Made by a program: the position numbers and the translations under genes. The notes below the pieces were generated by a model. That model made no database searches and was not told the DNA's origin. It saw only the letters and a list, made by a program, of their open reading frames with translations. Below, piece after piece: positions 42,976 through 54,429 of a stretch of DNA of 64,000 nt (its first letter is position 1; every line of letters starts with the position of its first letter). Source of the DNA: Brachypterus glaber (lineage: Eukaryota > Arthropoda > Insecta > Coleoptera > Kateretidae); assembly GCA_958510825.1 (NCBI GenBank), contig OY294047.1:47227365-47291364 (forward strand), written 5' to 3'.

Positions 42976-45748
42976 TATATCTGAAAGTTTTTTTAAAATT
43001 GAAAAGTCTTTTTCTTTTCCATTTATTTTGTTTATTTATAATAGGAAAAGCCTTGTATTAAAAAAAAAATTGAAAAAAATTTCAAGCAAATAAAAAATGT
43101 CGCTCACTATAGTTAGTTCCACAGTTCGGTCTATCTGGGACTTTTTCTAACTCAAGAACGCTTTTTGTTTTAGAGACTTTTAATTCTCGGTTAGGTTTTT
43201 TTTTTAATCGGGGTGGGGTAAAAATTAGTTTTTTATCCGCGTATTTTTATACTTTTAGGAAATGTATTTTTGGACTTTGTTATTTTATATATCATCAAAA
43301 CATAGTTTCGCACATTCGAATTTATAATTTGAAACATTTTTGGATACACGTTTTTTATTTTTGGCACAAAAACTGATTCGCGTCATATGTTAACGTAAAA
43401 TTCAGTAAAATAAGTGAATTATGATATCTAATTATTCGCGTGTAAAATATGGGTACTTAATAAACTCCTCGCAGCATCACAGCAGAAGCAAAAAAAAAAA
43501 ATTTTGTCCAAAGTCAAAAACTTTTGTACCAAAGTGCATGTTTGTGCCTACCTTAATACGCTCTTACCCTGCAATAATCTATGCTACCCAGCTTGCGACA
43601 GTCAGCACAATTTTACAAGTTTTTATAGTGAAAGAGCACGAAACACGAACTGCGTTTTTCGATAAAACAGATATACGGACAGTGCCATCTATGTCACAGT
43701 TAACGTACTAATAAGTTTAAGCGGGGGTGGCAATATTAGGAACATGGCCATAATTGGCTCACCCACCTTATATTTTTTTAACTTTTAAACTTAATCTGTA
43801 CGTCCGTCCGTCTATCTGTCTTTATGTCATGTTTCCTTGTCCTTACCATAATTCAAGAAAGAATCAAATTCAAATTTTCAGGAAAAATCAGTCTAGGCAA
43901 TCACTAAGCCTTTTAAAATTAAAAAGAATCTCCCCCGAAAATAGTAAAAGAAAATCTTCGATCAGCTTCACTTTTTCAGGAAAAATAATTTTTTATTAAA
44001 AATATCACAAAAACAAAAACGTTAAGGGGGGGCTTAACTTTTAGAAAACCGAAAAAATAAAAGGAAACGTGAAATGTATTTTTTTCTTTTGAAAAATTAC
44101 CTTTATTGAAAGAAAGAAAGAAGAAAAAAAAACAGTTGAAAACAAAAAAAAAGTTATAGGGGGCGCCACTTAAATATTAGAAATATCCAAATAGAATTTA
44201 ATTAAGTTGTACTTAAAACCAGGACCGGCCTTAGCATTTCGGCCCCCTGAAGCAAGCTTTCGGTTTTAAAAATAAAAAAATAGTTTACATCTCGAAATTT
44301 TAATAACTACTAAAAAAACAACCTGATTAAAAAAGGGGGTCCCTTCAAATTTTGATGACTAAAAAAAGGGACTCACTTCTGAAATCCCTGTCCAAAAACT
44401 ATTTTAATGACTAAACAAAAAAACGCCCCTCGACGACGCCGCGGCGAGCCGCTCTGAAGCAGGGGTTTCACTTAATTCATACAAAAGCCGGCACTGCTTA
44501 TAACTCCGCCAGAAAAAAAGCTACTTGCAACTTCGAGGAGTATAGTATAAAATGCGAAGTATTACATATCTTCACAGCTTCTTTTATAAAGAGAGATGGG
44601 CATGTATTTGTTTTAATGTAATTTAGCAATCATATCTATTTATGTAAAATTTTTAAATATGATCAATACTTAGGAAGTTAATGAAAAGCATTTAAATATT
44701 ATATGGACGCGCGTTTTCAAATATATATTTTTTGCAAATGATCTATATTAAATATTGGGCCCTATTACCCCGAGGTATCCTACGATATTTTTAGCGGTCA
44801 TGGTAGAATAAATCTTTTTATATTTTAAATATTTTACGTAAATGTTACTATAATTAAAAATTATGTCAGATATTAAAATTTTAATGCTCCATAAATGAAA
44901 AACAAATCAACATTTTTCACTCATTTCATTATTAAATTATAACTACAAAAGCAAACTACATGTATACAAAAAAATATCTAAAAATAACACAAATGAAAAT
45001 TTCCATTTTTCTTTTAAAAGAAAATTTTCACTTATCGCGAGTAATAAAAAAATTCACGTACACACAGAAAAATCTTCAACTCAAAATCAAGTATGTATTA
45101 GTGTGCTCCGGGTTTTCTTCCCGCCCCGATTTCTTTTTTGAAAAATTGAAACATTTTGGTGCCTAAATTTTAACACAAAACTATAAAAAAAATCAATTTT
45201 AGGCATTTTTTTAATTCCTAACGAGCGCCAGCAGCTCAAAACTGCGGTCTACTATCTGATATCCCTCAGTTTAATTGTTTAACTTTAATAATTGCACAAA
45301 ATAGAGAGATTATTTAATAAAAAATTCGATAATTTGGATTAATTATTAATAAAAAAGCTTAAGCATTTTAAAATCGTAATGTTTGCCTTCTTTTTTATAT
45401 AGTATACCATAAGAGTTTTCTGTGTGTACAAAAACAAAATCTAAAAATAAAAATTACACAATGTGTAATTTTTCGATAATTACGAAAAAAAAAAAAATGG
45501 CGAACGGTAAAAAAATTGCGAAAAAAATCATGCGTACCTGTATTATTTCGTAGCCGCTTTTTCACACACGATAGCTGGGATAAACTAAAGGAGGCGTCGC
45601 GACGCTTAAGTTTTCCCACTGTTTCGTTAAAATCATGTAGGCGGCAAGCATCGAATTGCTGTTAGACACTAAGTAGTTTTTGCCAATAGGCGTATCTGTT
45701 TCTATTAGGTATTTATTGTTATTATTTTTTGATAGATAAATAAATATA
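42976..45748. other. Repeat-rich intergenic region, no gene recognised
   Basis: A block AAATGTATTTTTGGA then TTTGTTATTTTATA occurs at about 42097 and again at about 43261, a direct repeat bracketing the Tc1-like element. GC-richer patches near 43710 and 44220-44520 look like old repeat insertions. Short open frames at 43421-43999 have no recognisable domain. Confidence 0.45.
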
Positions 45749-47313
45749 CAGGGTTATTCAGAAATTAGTTCGATAAATTTAAGAGGTGATTCTACGTTAA
45801 AAAATATGAAAAAAAGTTCCTATAAAAGTTGGTCCGGAAATGAGCCCTAAGGGAGCTGCGCCCCTTCGAAGATGGACATATTGAATGGGAAACAAAAAAA
45901 AAGCACCAATAAAATTTTAATCCTGCAGGGCGATTCCTGATTTAAAACTGAGCAAAAAAGTATTCTTTACCAAAACACCTAAACTTAATATTAAAGAAGT
46001 TATAGCCTTTTAAAAAGTAACATTTTTCGTGGCACAAAATGTTACTTCCCAGTCAACACAAATACATGGCAGGAACATAGCAGGTACATAACCACTGTTC
46101 TATTTGATGTTGCAGACATGTAATTTTTATAGTCCATGTATAGTCCTTGGACTTTAACAATTCGGCCTCAAGTTATGTATCAGCTACATAACATGCTACA
46201 TATCAGATACATACTAGGTACATAACAATAAAATTAGGCGTTTCCGAATTTTACTTGTTATGGAGTGCATCATAGATTTAGACATGGTGAACATTTTTAC
46301 GTCTTTTTGATAAACCTAATAATTAAAGTATATAAATATCTTTATATGTAGCATCCATCAGGCAAAATTCTTATACGATGTGCATTTTTACTGTGAAAGC
46401 AAACTTTCTACCAGGCTTAAAAATCATGGGCCACATAAAAAGCCAATTTTTAGAGAAAAAATAGCAAATAATCATTTTAAAAAAATATATATTTTAATTT
46501 TTTGTCTAAAATTATCTAAAATCGGTTTAGTTGTCTACGTTGTCATGCGTTTCTACTACTTAAGGGTAAAACTTTTATTATTAACAAAAATTTTAAGAAT
46601 ATTAGTGATTCTAACCTATAAAAATTAAAATAATATAGACGCCATATTTAGTATTGAATTCATAACATTTTATGTATCGTGTATGTTCTCGTACCATATA
46701 TATGATACATAACATGCAATATTGCATGTTATGTATCATACATATGTATGTTACATCTTATGTAATATGGCGAAATGACGTAAAAAATCTTTCTGTTATA
46801 GGGCATCTTATGTAGCATACATATGTATGTTATGTCTCATGTAATATGGCACATGTTACCTAAACAATCTTTCTTTACCATGTTGCATCCATATATGTGC
46901 GGACTGGGTTCCTATTAATTGCATTTTTTTTTTTTGAAAACGGTTGCTCCTACAGTGTTACACTATTTTTTTACTAGAAATCTATATTTTTACAAAAAAA
47001 AAAAACTAAAAAAATACACATACAAAAGTTTGGGGCAAAAAAGTGTTAAGCCTCACATCTTTTGTCCGTCCTCTGGATAAATTCAAAAAAATAAATAAAT
47101 ATAAACTTATTATTAATGCTAGTATACATGCAAAATCTCGTTGCTCTAACTTAAAGCACACAAGAATTATTAATTAAAAACCTTATTTTTATTACAAAGA
47201 GCCGTAGCTCCCTTAGGACTCATTTCCGGACCAACCTTTATAGGAACTTTTTTCATATTGTTTTAATATAGAATCACCTCTTAAATTTCTCGACTTATTT
47301 CTGAATAACCCTG
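45749..47313. mobile_element. Modular MITE family, copy 3, interrupted by another MITE
   Basis: The ends CAGGGTTATTCAGAAATTAG / CTTATTTCTGAATAACCCTG have TA outside. Inside comes the family core AAGAGGTGATTCTA...AAGTTCCTATAAAAGTTGG and its inverted partner CCAACCTTTATAGGAAC. The interior marker GGTTGCTCCTACAGTGTTAC is in reverse orientation. It is split by a second element at 46048-46908. Confidence 0.87.
46048..46908. mobile_element. CCCAGTC-end MITE, copy 1 (nested)
   Basis: The ends CCCAGTC / GACTGGG. It is nearly identical over its whole 861 bases to 55153-56017 (differences are scattered single bases and A-run lengths), so both are recent. The interior is rich in ATACATAAC words and contains a perfect 38-base palindrome with half-site ATGATACATAACATGCAAT. 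Non-coding. Confidence 0.88.
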
Positions 47314-48242
47314 TATGCAGGGTTATTATTTTAAATGGTACACCCCTCTTAACTTTTGAACGAAATGAGAATTAAACTTTATTTAAATTTTGAATATCGT
47401 CCACTAAAGGCTCTAGTTGTCTAACTCCAAATTTTTCAAAAATGAGATTTTTATCAAATTTGCTTCAATTATCTGATTACCAATATACTTCAAAAAAAAA
47501 AAGTTGCATTAAACCAATATCAGCCTCAAAAAATGCAAAAATATAAATATTTTAAGTCGCTAAGTGTCTAACTCCATCATATGATTGTGAGAAAACAATT
47601 AAATGAGAACTGTCACTAATGTCAAACTATTTCTCGACAACAGGGGATCCCGTTTCAAATATTTGTTAATTTACTGTTTGATGATAATTATAATTATTGC
47701 CATTAATAATGTATATATATTATGCCTACCTAGTAGTAATATTATATATTAAATATAAAAATATAAATTTTTTGTAATAATATTACGCGATATAATACGA
47801 TAGGTATCCTCTTTTATCTTCCCTTGGAGTTAGACCATTAGTGAATTTAGATTTTGTGGTTAAAATTTAATTTTCAAATAATTTATATAAAATAGATAAC
47901 AATGAAAAGTTTTAAATACATTAACACATTTCAAACATTTTTACCTGTGAACAAGCTAGTTTTAAAGTTCTAAATTGCTATAATTAAGTTTTTTACGTCT
48001 CCTGAAAAATATGACGTTTTGGAGTTAGACCGTTAGAGCCTTTAGATGACGATATGTAAATCACACAATAAAAATTATCATTTGCCATATTTTTCAATCT
48101 TTTATACTGTAACAGCTATTTTGGCCCATTTGTCAAAATTTTGTTCTTTTAAAATCTTATAAAATATTTTTGAACATATCTATTTCTTACTAGTTGCTAG
48201 CTAGGGGCTATACTTAAAATGCCGTATTAAATAGGTAAAACT
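47314..48242. mobile_element. Decayed inverted-repeat element
   Basis: Starts with a GTATGCAGGGTTATT word. GGCTCTAGTTGTCTAACTCC at about 47409 is inverted at about 48010 as GGAGTTAGACCGTTAGAGCC. 'GGAGTTAGAC / GTCTAACTCC' words recur at 47570 and 47825. Outer ends are not clearly preserved. Confidence 0.5.
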
Positions 48243-48279
48243 TTGGGGGAGAGGGGGGAGTTATGTTTTGTATTTTTTT

Positions 48280-48282
<3 letters not shown>

Positions 48283-48314
<32 letters not shown>
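48283..48314. repeat. (ATT)n microsatellite
   Basis: About ten uninterrupted ATT/TTA units. Confidence 0.85.
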
Positions 48315-48315
<1 letters not shown>

Positions 48316-48387
48316 GTATTTTCTCTCGTTCTAATTATGTAATAATTTAAATAATTCTAGGTTTATAGAACTTCGTTTAAAATTATA

Positions 48388-48726
48388 TGTAAAGACAAAA
48401 TTTCCCAACGTTTCACCATTTATTGGATTGGCATCTTCAGGGGATAAATATAATAACAAAAATATTACTTAAAATATAAAAAATGAAATTAATGACATTG
48501 ACATGAAAAATAAAGGTAACAAATTAAAAATAAGGTAAATTTAGGTGTTAAGGGAAAATATTAAGTTTGAGATGTGGAAGTGTAAGGCGTAAGTTAAAAT
48601 GTACAATTTTTAACTAGGTGGCGTATATGAAAGATGAAAGAAAACAAATATGCCCATACACTTATGCATGGACATATCCATCTTGTAAGCCAATAATATT
48701 GTTCATTGGGAAATTTTGTCTTTACA
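48388..48726. mobile_element. TA-flanked inverted-repeat element with ribozyme-like left arm
   Basis: The ends TGTAAAGACAAAATTTCCCA(A) and (T)TGGGAAATTTTGTCTTTACA are an exact 21-base inverted pair with TA on both sides. The right TA is shared with the next element, which starts at 48729. The left arm continues into a hammerhead-like motif (48403-48444, minus strand); the right arm has only the terminal repeat. Confidence 0.78.
48403..48444 (-). ncRNA. Hammerhead-ribozyme-like motif (third copy)
   Basis: On the minus strand: UCCC, core CUGAAGA, helix II with GCCA pairing to UGGU, core GAAA with the self-complementary ACGU as minimal helix III, U at the cleavage position (a GUU triplet), then GGGA pairing with UCCC as helix I. 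All core bases are present. The GUU site is usually less active than GUC. Sequence outside the core differs from the 15.9/16.3-kb motifs, so this is an independent family member. Confidence 0.55.
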
Positions 48727-48728
48727 TA

Positions 48729-49461
48729 CAGGGTGATCCATAACTGGCATGCCAAAATTTAAGAGGTGATTCTAGATCCAAAAATATAAAAAAAGTTCCT
48801 ATAAAGGTTGGTCCGGAAATGAGCCCTAAGGGATCTAGGGCCCTTTAAAATTGAAATAAAAATAATGTTTTTAATTAATAACTCGGGTACCGTATAAGCT
48901 AGAGCGGCGAGCTTTTGCATGTATACTAGTATTAATAAGGGCAATAAGTTTATGTTAATTTATTTTTTTAATTTATCCAGAGGCGTGCCCAGACGGACAA
49001 AATATATGAGGCTTAAAACATTTTTGCCCCAAACTTTTCTATGTGTATCTTTTTTGGATTTGTTGTAAAAAATATAGATTTCTAGAGTAAAAATACATAT
49101 AAAATATCATATAGTGTAACACTGTAGGAGCAACCGTTATCAAAAAAAAAATGCAATTAAGAGGAAGTAACATTTTGTGCCACCAAAAACGTTACTTTTT
49201 AAAAGGCTATTACTCCTTTAATATTAAATTTAGGTGTTTTGGTGTATAATACTTTTTTGCTCAGTTTTAAATGAAGAATCACCCTGCAGCATTAAAATTT
49301 TATTGGTGCTTTTTTTTGTTCCCCATTCAATACGTCATCTTCGAAGGGCCGTAGCTCCCTTAGGGCTCATTTCCGGACCAACCTTTATAGAAACTTTTTT
49401 TCATATTTTTGGATGTAGAATCACCTCTTAAATTTCGGTACACGAGTTCTGGAACAGGCTG
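48729..49461. mobile_element. Modular MITE family, copy 4, with unlike ends
   Basis: The left end is CAGGGTGATCCATAACTGGC, ATGCC; the right end is ACGAGTTCTGGAACAGGCTG, both next to TA. Between them lies the normal family core (AAGAGGTGATTCTAG / CTAGAATCACCTCTTAAATT and the GTAACACTGTAGGAGCAACC marker). The left module matches copy 2; the right module resembles the ends of the 31658-32243 family. The unlike ends suggest recombination or template switching. Confidence 0.8.
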
Positions 49462-49658
49462 TATAATTTTATGTATTATTATATTTTAGGAACCTTACAT
49501 ACGCCTATTCGTAATAATTTATATATAAAGATAATCCCACTTATTCTACAGGTTCAATGATGAGATACAGAGAACTAATAAAAATAAAAAAATAAACAAG
49601 TATTATTGCTTTAAAGAAATAGAAAGTAGGTTGGTATTATTTTATTGTAATAAAAATA

Positions 49659-49900
49659 CGGTGCAGTCCAAAAGTCACCCCCCTCTTAACTTTTGAACGA
49701 ACTGTGATATTGAGTTCAAAATTGGAACACTTAAACAAGTTAAAACCCCCATTCCGATATCTTTAAGAGAATTTTCGAATAAAAAAAATCCTTAAAATTT
49801 CCAAAAATTGCATTTTAACCAATCGGAACTGGGTCCAACTCACTCACACGTACATATTTTTTTTTTCCATCATGGACAAAAACATTGTAGAATTTTTAGG
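49659..49900. mobile_element. Left end of a CAGTGCGGTCC-type element
   Basis: TA followed by CGGTGCAGTCCAAAAGTCAC, a C-run and CTCTTAACTTTTGAACGAAC, as in the left arm of the 35096 element. The matching right end is at 54591, 4.9 kb away. Three other elements sit between, so this may be the outer end of a composite. Confidence 0.55.
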
Positions 49901-50491
49901 GGTGGAAACAACCGTTATTAAAATCGACCGAAATAGCTATTTTCCTAACAAGTGTGGAAAGAGGCTTACGCATGCGCTTGGAATAATATTTTTTCTACGA
50001 GCGAGTTAAAAATAAAATATGCTTTTATATAATATTATAAGTATACTTAATTGAATAAATTTTATTTTTATATATTTTTCCAATAGAAAAACAATTAACA
50101 ATTAGGGTTTCCAGTTCCGAAATTCGGGATCCCGAAAGTTCAGGATATCCCGAAGATTTTTGAATCCCGTAATCCCGAAAAATCCCGGAAATTCCGAAAA
50201 AAATCCCGAAAATTCCGAAAAAAATCCCGAAAATCCCGAAAAATTAGAATTTATTTATTCAACTCGAATCTGGTTACTCGATATGTAATTGTGATTTGCG
50301 TATAATATTATTTATTTACGATGGTGAAAATGCACCCCTAAAGAAGGTCATAGTCTATAACTCATAGACCTAACGAAACAATTTCTTGGAAAACGGGCTG
50401 AGTTAAGAGTATTATCCCTGAATTTTTTCAGAAGTTTTGAAAAAATCTAGAGGTCGCTCATGACCATTTTTTTAAAAGATAAGCTAAAAAA

Positions 50492-50800
50492 CATTAAGAA
50501 ATTCTAGATCCTTACTCATATTGGAGTTGATTTAAATAAACCGTAGAAAAAATGTTATCTCTCCAAAATATATTTTTAGATTTGTTCTTCGTTCTGACTT
50601 GAATGAACTTAGGAAAACTTTAAGCTTTTTGCAGGACTTTAGGAACCAAATATCCAAAGAAACTTTTTTCCTGGCGTAGTTTAGTTCTTTGTACCATCGG
50701 ATCTTTTTGCTACGACTAGCATTAATCAAATTAAGAAATTCTAGATCCTTAGTCATATTGGAGTTGATTTAAATAAACCATAGAAAAAACATAATTTTAA
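50492..50800 (-). mobile_element. Penelope-like 5' fragment: two head-to-tail leader/start units
   Basis: A 65-base block containing ATTGGAGTTGATTTAAATAA (plus-strand wording) occurs at about 50497 and again at about 50735. On the minus strand each ends in CCAATATGA(G/C)TAAGGATC, that is a leader plus start codon. The same block follows the ribozyme motif at 15.8 kb. Head-to-tail partial tandem copies are typical of Penelope-like insertions. Confidence 0.6.
50532..50756 (-). pseudogene. N-terminal fragment resembling a Penelope-like element protein
   Basis: From the ATG at 50756: MTKDLEFLNLINASRSKKIR, WYKELNYARKKVSLDIWFLK, SCKKLKVFLSSFKSERRTN, followed by residues that are just translation of the next leader copy. 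The basic stretch followed by L-D-I-x-F-L-x-x-C-x-K resembles the N-terminal region of Penelope-like proteins, before the reverse transcriptase. No catalytic domain is present. Assignment by resemblance only. Confidence 0.5.
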
Positions 50801-51393
50801 TTTAAAATTTTTAAGTTTGTTTATAATTACTTTTATATATTTTTTTTATATGAATTTATATTTTAATGTTGTTTGTTTTGTTTTGTTGGTACTACCAACT
50901 TGGTAGTTTTAGATCTAACTTTTTATTTAATTTATTTATTTTAACTTTTTAAAAGTATGTTTTTTTTGCTTTTTATTTAATTTATTTTAAATTTTAAAAA
51001 GTTTGTTTTTTTTTAACTTTTTATTTAATTTATTTAACTTTTTAAAAGTATGTTTTTTTTACTTTTTATTTAATTTATTTTAAATTTTAAAAAGTTTGTT
51101 TTTTTTTAACTTTTTATTTAATTTATTTAACTTTTAAAAAGTTTGTTTTTTTTTAAATAATAAATATTTTACTAAATATTTGTTTTTTTTTCTTGATGTT
51201 TATTTTATTTTTTATTTTTCTTAATTTAGTAAAATATTACTTATTATACGGGTTATTTTAATAAAAGTTTTTGGTTTAAATTTTATAATTTTATTTATTT
51301 AATACAAGATAATTAATTTTTGATGGGATCGGGATCCCGAACTTTTTGAAATTTTCGGGATTTCGGGATCGGGAGCCCGAAACCTGGATTCCC

Positions 51394-52415
51394 TATTAAC
51401 AATTAAGAAATTTAATCATTTTTATTATTTTGTAAATAAATATAACAAGAATAACGGAAAGAATTAAGATATTAACAGTTTTAACAATTATTGAAAATAA
51501 TCTAACATTAGTTACCAATTCTATTTTGGTTGAACATTAATGATAAATTTAGTATTAATTAATACTAATTAATACTAAATTTTCGAATAACTACGTTGCG
51601 CCTTCGCCATAATTGCAAATGGAAAACCTTTAATAGTTCAGTCAAATTAGATTAAAAAGCCAACTTTGGAAAAACTCGAACCTGAATGAATTTTTGGACA
51701 AACTTTCTTTCCCTAACTATAAATATAATACTATAAACACTAAAAGATCGCAATCGATCCCGGTGCGCAAAAATTGTATGCCAATCACTTAAGTCATTAA
51801 AAACAGTTTTTTAATTGTGTCCTGAAATAGCGAAATCTATTCATTTTACAACAAAAAATGTATCGGTAAATTATATATTTTTTCGTAATAGAATAATTTA
51901 AAAAGTTGAATATTAATATAGATAAAGCTGTTTTTGAATATGACGAAATTATTCAAAATATTCAGAAAATTTTAAATTTGTCGAATTTTTCAAAACGCTT
52001 AATTTTGTCATTTTGTATAGATAGATTTTGACAATAGCATGTGACAAAATTATGTTTATCTTCAATAGTTTTGAGATGCCAAAAGTTCTAAGAATATTCC
52101 AGGAACTTGCTTAGAATATTCTTCCCTTCTGAGAACGTTTTAAAATTATTCTTAGAATAAAGTGTGCTATAGGGGATTTAGCTTTTTTTACCTATACTGT
52201 AAAAAATATAGTACATTAAAAAATATACATAGTACACTATATTTATTAATAGTGTAGCTATCTAGATAAATAAAACAATAGTATAATAAATTTTTGGTTA
52301 TTTATATTCTGTATCCAAAAACAAAATTTACAAGTCCGTTACTGCTGTATCGCCTACATATTTTATGAAAATTCTTTTATTTTTAGAAATATATATTTTT
52401 ACCTATAAGCACATA
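51394..52415. other. AT-rich intergenic sequence with AGAATATTCT hairpin
   Basis: At about 52085-52180 there is a hairpin-rich cluster (TAAGAATATTCC, TAGAATATTCTT) resembling 15194-15262. The rest is AT-rich with no feature. Confidence 0.4.
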
Positions 52416-52867
52416 CCCAGTCCGCAGACGCCCGTCGAAATGACGTCAAAATCTGGTGATTACTGGTCGAAAGACGTCATTCGACCAATGATCGTCGACA
52501 TTTTGACGTCAGTTAATTGACGAATTTTTCACGTCATTTATTAACGTCATATTGCCGACTTTTCTTGATGATAATATATTATATTTTTATTATTTTTACT
52601 AGAGAACATTGTTATTATAGTGTATTTGGTCAATTTATACACTTACACAATAATATTCATTGGTTTTAATCGAAAGGGGAATTCTGGTAAATAAAAAATA
52701 CTTTAAGACGTAAAATTCACGTCATAATAGTTATATTTCATGACGTAAAAATGACGTCAGATATATTACGTCATCGGTCTGTGACATTAGGAGGTCATTT
52801 TCACGTCAAATTGACGAGGTAAGTCACCAGATTATGACGTCATTTTGACGAGGTTCTACTGACTGGG
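52416..52867. mobile_element. CCCAGTC-end MITE with TGACGTCA-rich interior
   Basis: The ends CCCAGTC / GACTGGG with TA outside, as in the 46048 and 55153 elements, but with an unrelated interior. The interior contains more than ten ACGTCA/TGACGT words, including several overlapping TGACGTCA-like palindromes. Inner arms ATGACGTCAAAATCTGGTGA / TCACCAGATTATGACGTCAT pair. Non-coding. Confidence 0.8.
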
Positions 52868-53363
52868 TAGATGTATACGTACCTACTACTACTATAATAG
52901 ACATTGTTGTTATAGGAATTATTTTATTTTTTTTTTTAATAAGGTATTTAATTTTTTAGTTCGCTTTCCAAAATTTCGTAATTAATTTTAAGTGAATTTT
53001 TAACTTTTAAGTGAACTGTAATTTAATCCTACCTAGGTAACCTGTTCACTGAACAGTGTTCAGTTTTTAAAATATTTTTGTAAAACTGACAATAATTTTT
53101 GCACCTATTTTACCTACGATATTTTTAGAAAATATAAATTTATTTTAAATTTATACTTCAAACATTAAAAATAAGTGCAAGTGGCTATAGCTATTTCATA
53201 TTCAAACAACACATTTACATAGCCGCCTACTTTTCGAAATCCCAGGGGGTTCAAAACGTGTTAAAGTAAATAAAAATACATAAAAGTTATAAATTTTTAT
53301 TAAATGAAAAAAAGACTAAAAATATATTTAAAATTTGTATATATTTTATAATATTTAAAATTA

Positions 53364-54268
53364 GAGGAAATGCGCCTAATTTCGGATGGTTTCCAAATTT
53401 CGGATAGTAGTGTATTTAAGATACTGTCTGCAAAGGTAAATAGAAACCTACTTTTATGTGAAGCCAAAAGTCAAACTAAATCCGTCCTGTAATATGATAA
53501 CGGTAGAGCTTCTCCCCTTTAAATGGCAGCACAAATCGTTTATATTGCAAATGGCAGTTTTGTGCTCAGTTGCATTATTATGTTTGTTTATTTTATAAAT
53601 AATCGTTATAAAAGTTTGTGATTCTGTCTTGGGTAAGTTATGATGTTAGTTAAATTGATCCACTATTCATAATTAAGCAATTTGAAAACGTAAACATTCT
53701 ACAAATTTCTAATCTAAAAAGCAGAAAGTTGCCTAATTTCGGATAGACCATTTTTGTGCATTTTATTCCCAATTTCGGATATCCGCAAGGTAATTATTAT
53801 TCAGGATAACCAACCATTAATTATTTTTTTTTATAATGATACAACAAACTAAGATAAACAATTTTGAAAAAACGAAAATTACCTAAGATACTAAGATATT
53901 CGAAATTGGGAATCTAAAATTATAGTTCCTATAGTATTTCGTAGAAAATCGCTTAATGATTAAATTACGTCTTAAATGTGAAGGAATAACAAGAAACATA
54001 AGCCATGGGATGCAGATCTACTCTTGAAAAAATTTTTTCGGATATGTCCGAAATTAGGAGCCCTTTTTCAAATGCACAAAAATGCGCTGATTTTTTTTTA
54101 ACCGTGTTTTTTGGAAAAAATAAACTGTAATAAAATTGCTTTTATAATAAATCATGGTTCGCTATAATAAGTTGTATCTGGTTATATAAAAAAAATATCA
54201 AAAAGTAATACTGAGTATTAAATATTGAATACATTGTAAATGGTATCCGAAATTAGGCGACTTTCCTC
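53364..54268. mobile_element. Palindromic TA-flanked MITE, 905 bases
   Basis: The ends GAGGAAATGCGCCTAATTTC / GAAATTAGGCGACTTTCCTC are flanked by TA. Further ATTTCGGATA / TATCCGAAAT words are spread through both halves. Non-coding. Confidence 0.82.
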
Positions 54269-54429
54269 TATAGACAATATTCCAAGAGGGGGGCGCCCCC
54301 CTCGAGGGGGACTTATGGTTGTAAATGTACATAGGCCTGAGGACCATGCCCCCTGGACTCATATTGCGGAAATAAAAATAATTTTTTTTAGGGTTCCGTA
54401 GAACACTAAATCAGGACTAAAAAAACAAT

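Larger units (their letters stand above)
50105..51393. mobile_element. TA-flanked element with TCCCGAAAA-rich ends
   Basis: The ends GGGTTTCCAGTTCCGAAA / AACCTGGATTCCC with TA outside; CGGGATCCCGAA-type words on both sides pair. The left part is a tandem array of AATCCCGAAAATTCCGAAAA-like units (about 50160-50250). The right part is a tandem array of about 60-base TTTATTTAATTTATTT units (about 50920-51160). It contains a Penelope-like 5' fragment at 50492-50800. Confidence 0.7.

Noticed and set aside
43421..43999. Two adjacent open frames of 96 and 81 codons
   Set aside because: No recognisable domain, no splice context, and AT-rich codon composition like the surrounding non-coding DNA.
50160..50250. 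CRISPR-like regular repeats (CCCGAAAAT units)
   Set aside because: Units are short, irregular and without unique spacers; it is a minisatellite inside a transposon in a eukaryotic genome.
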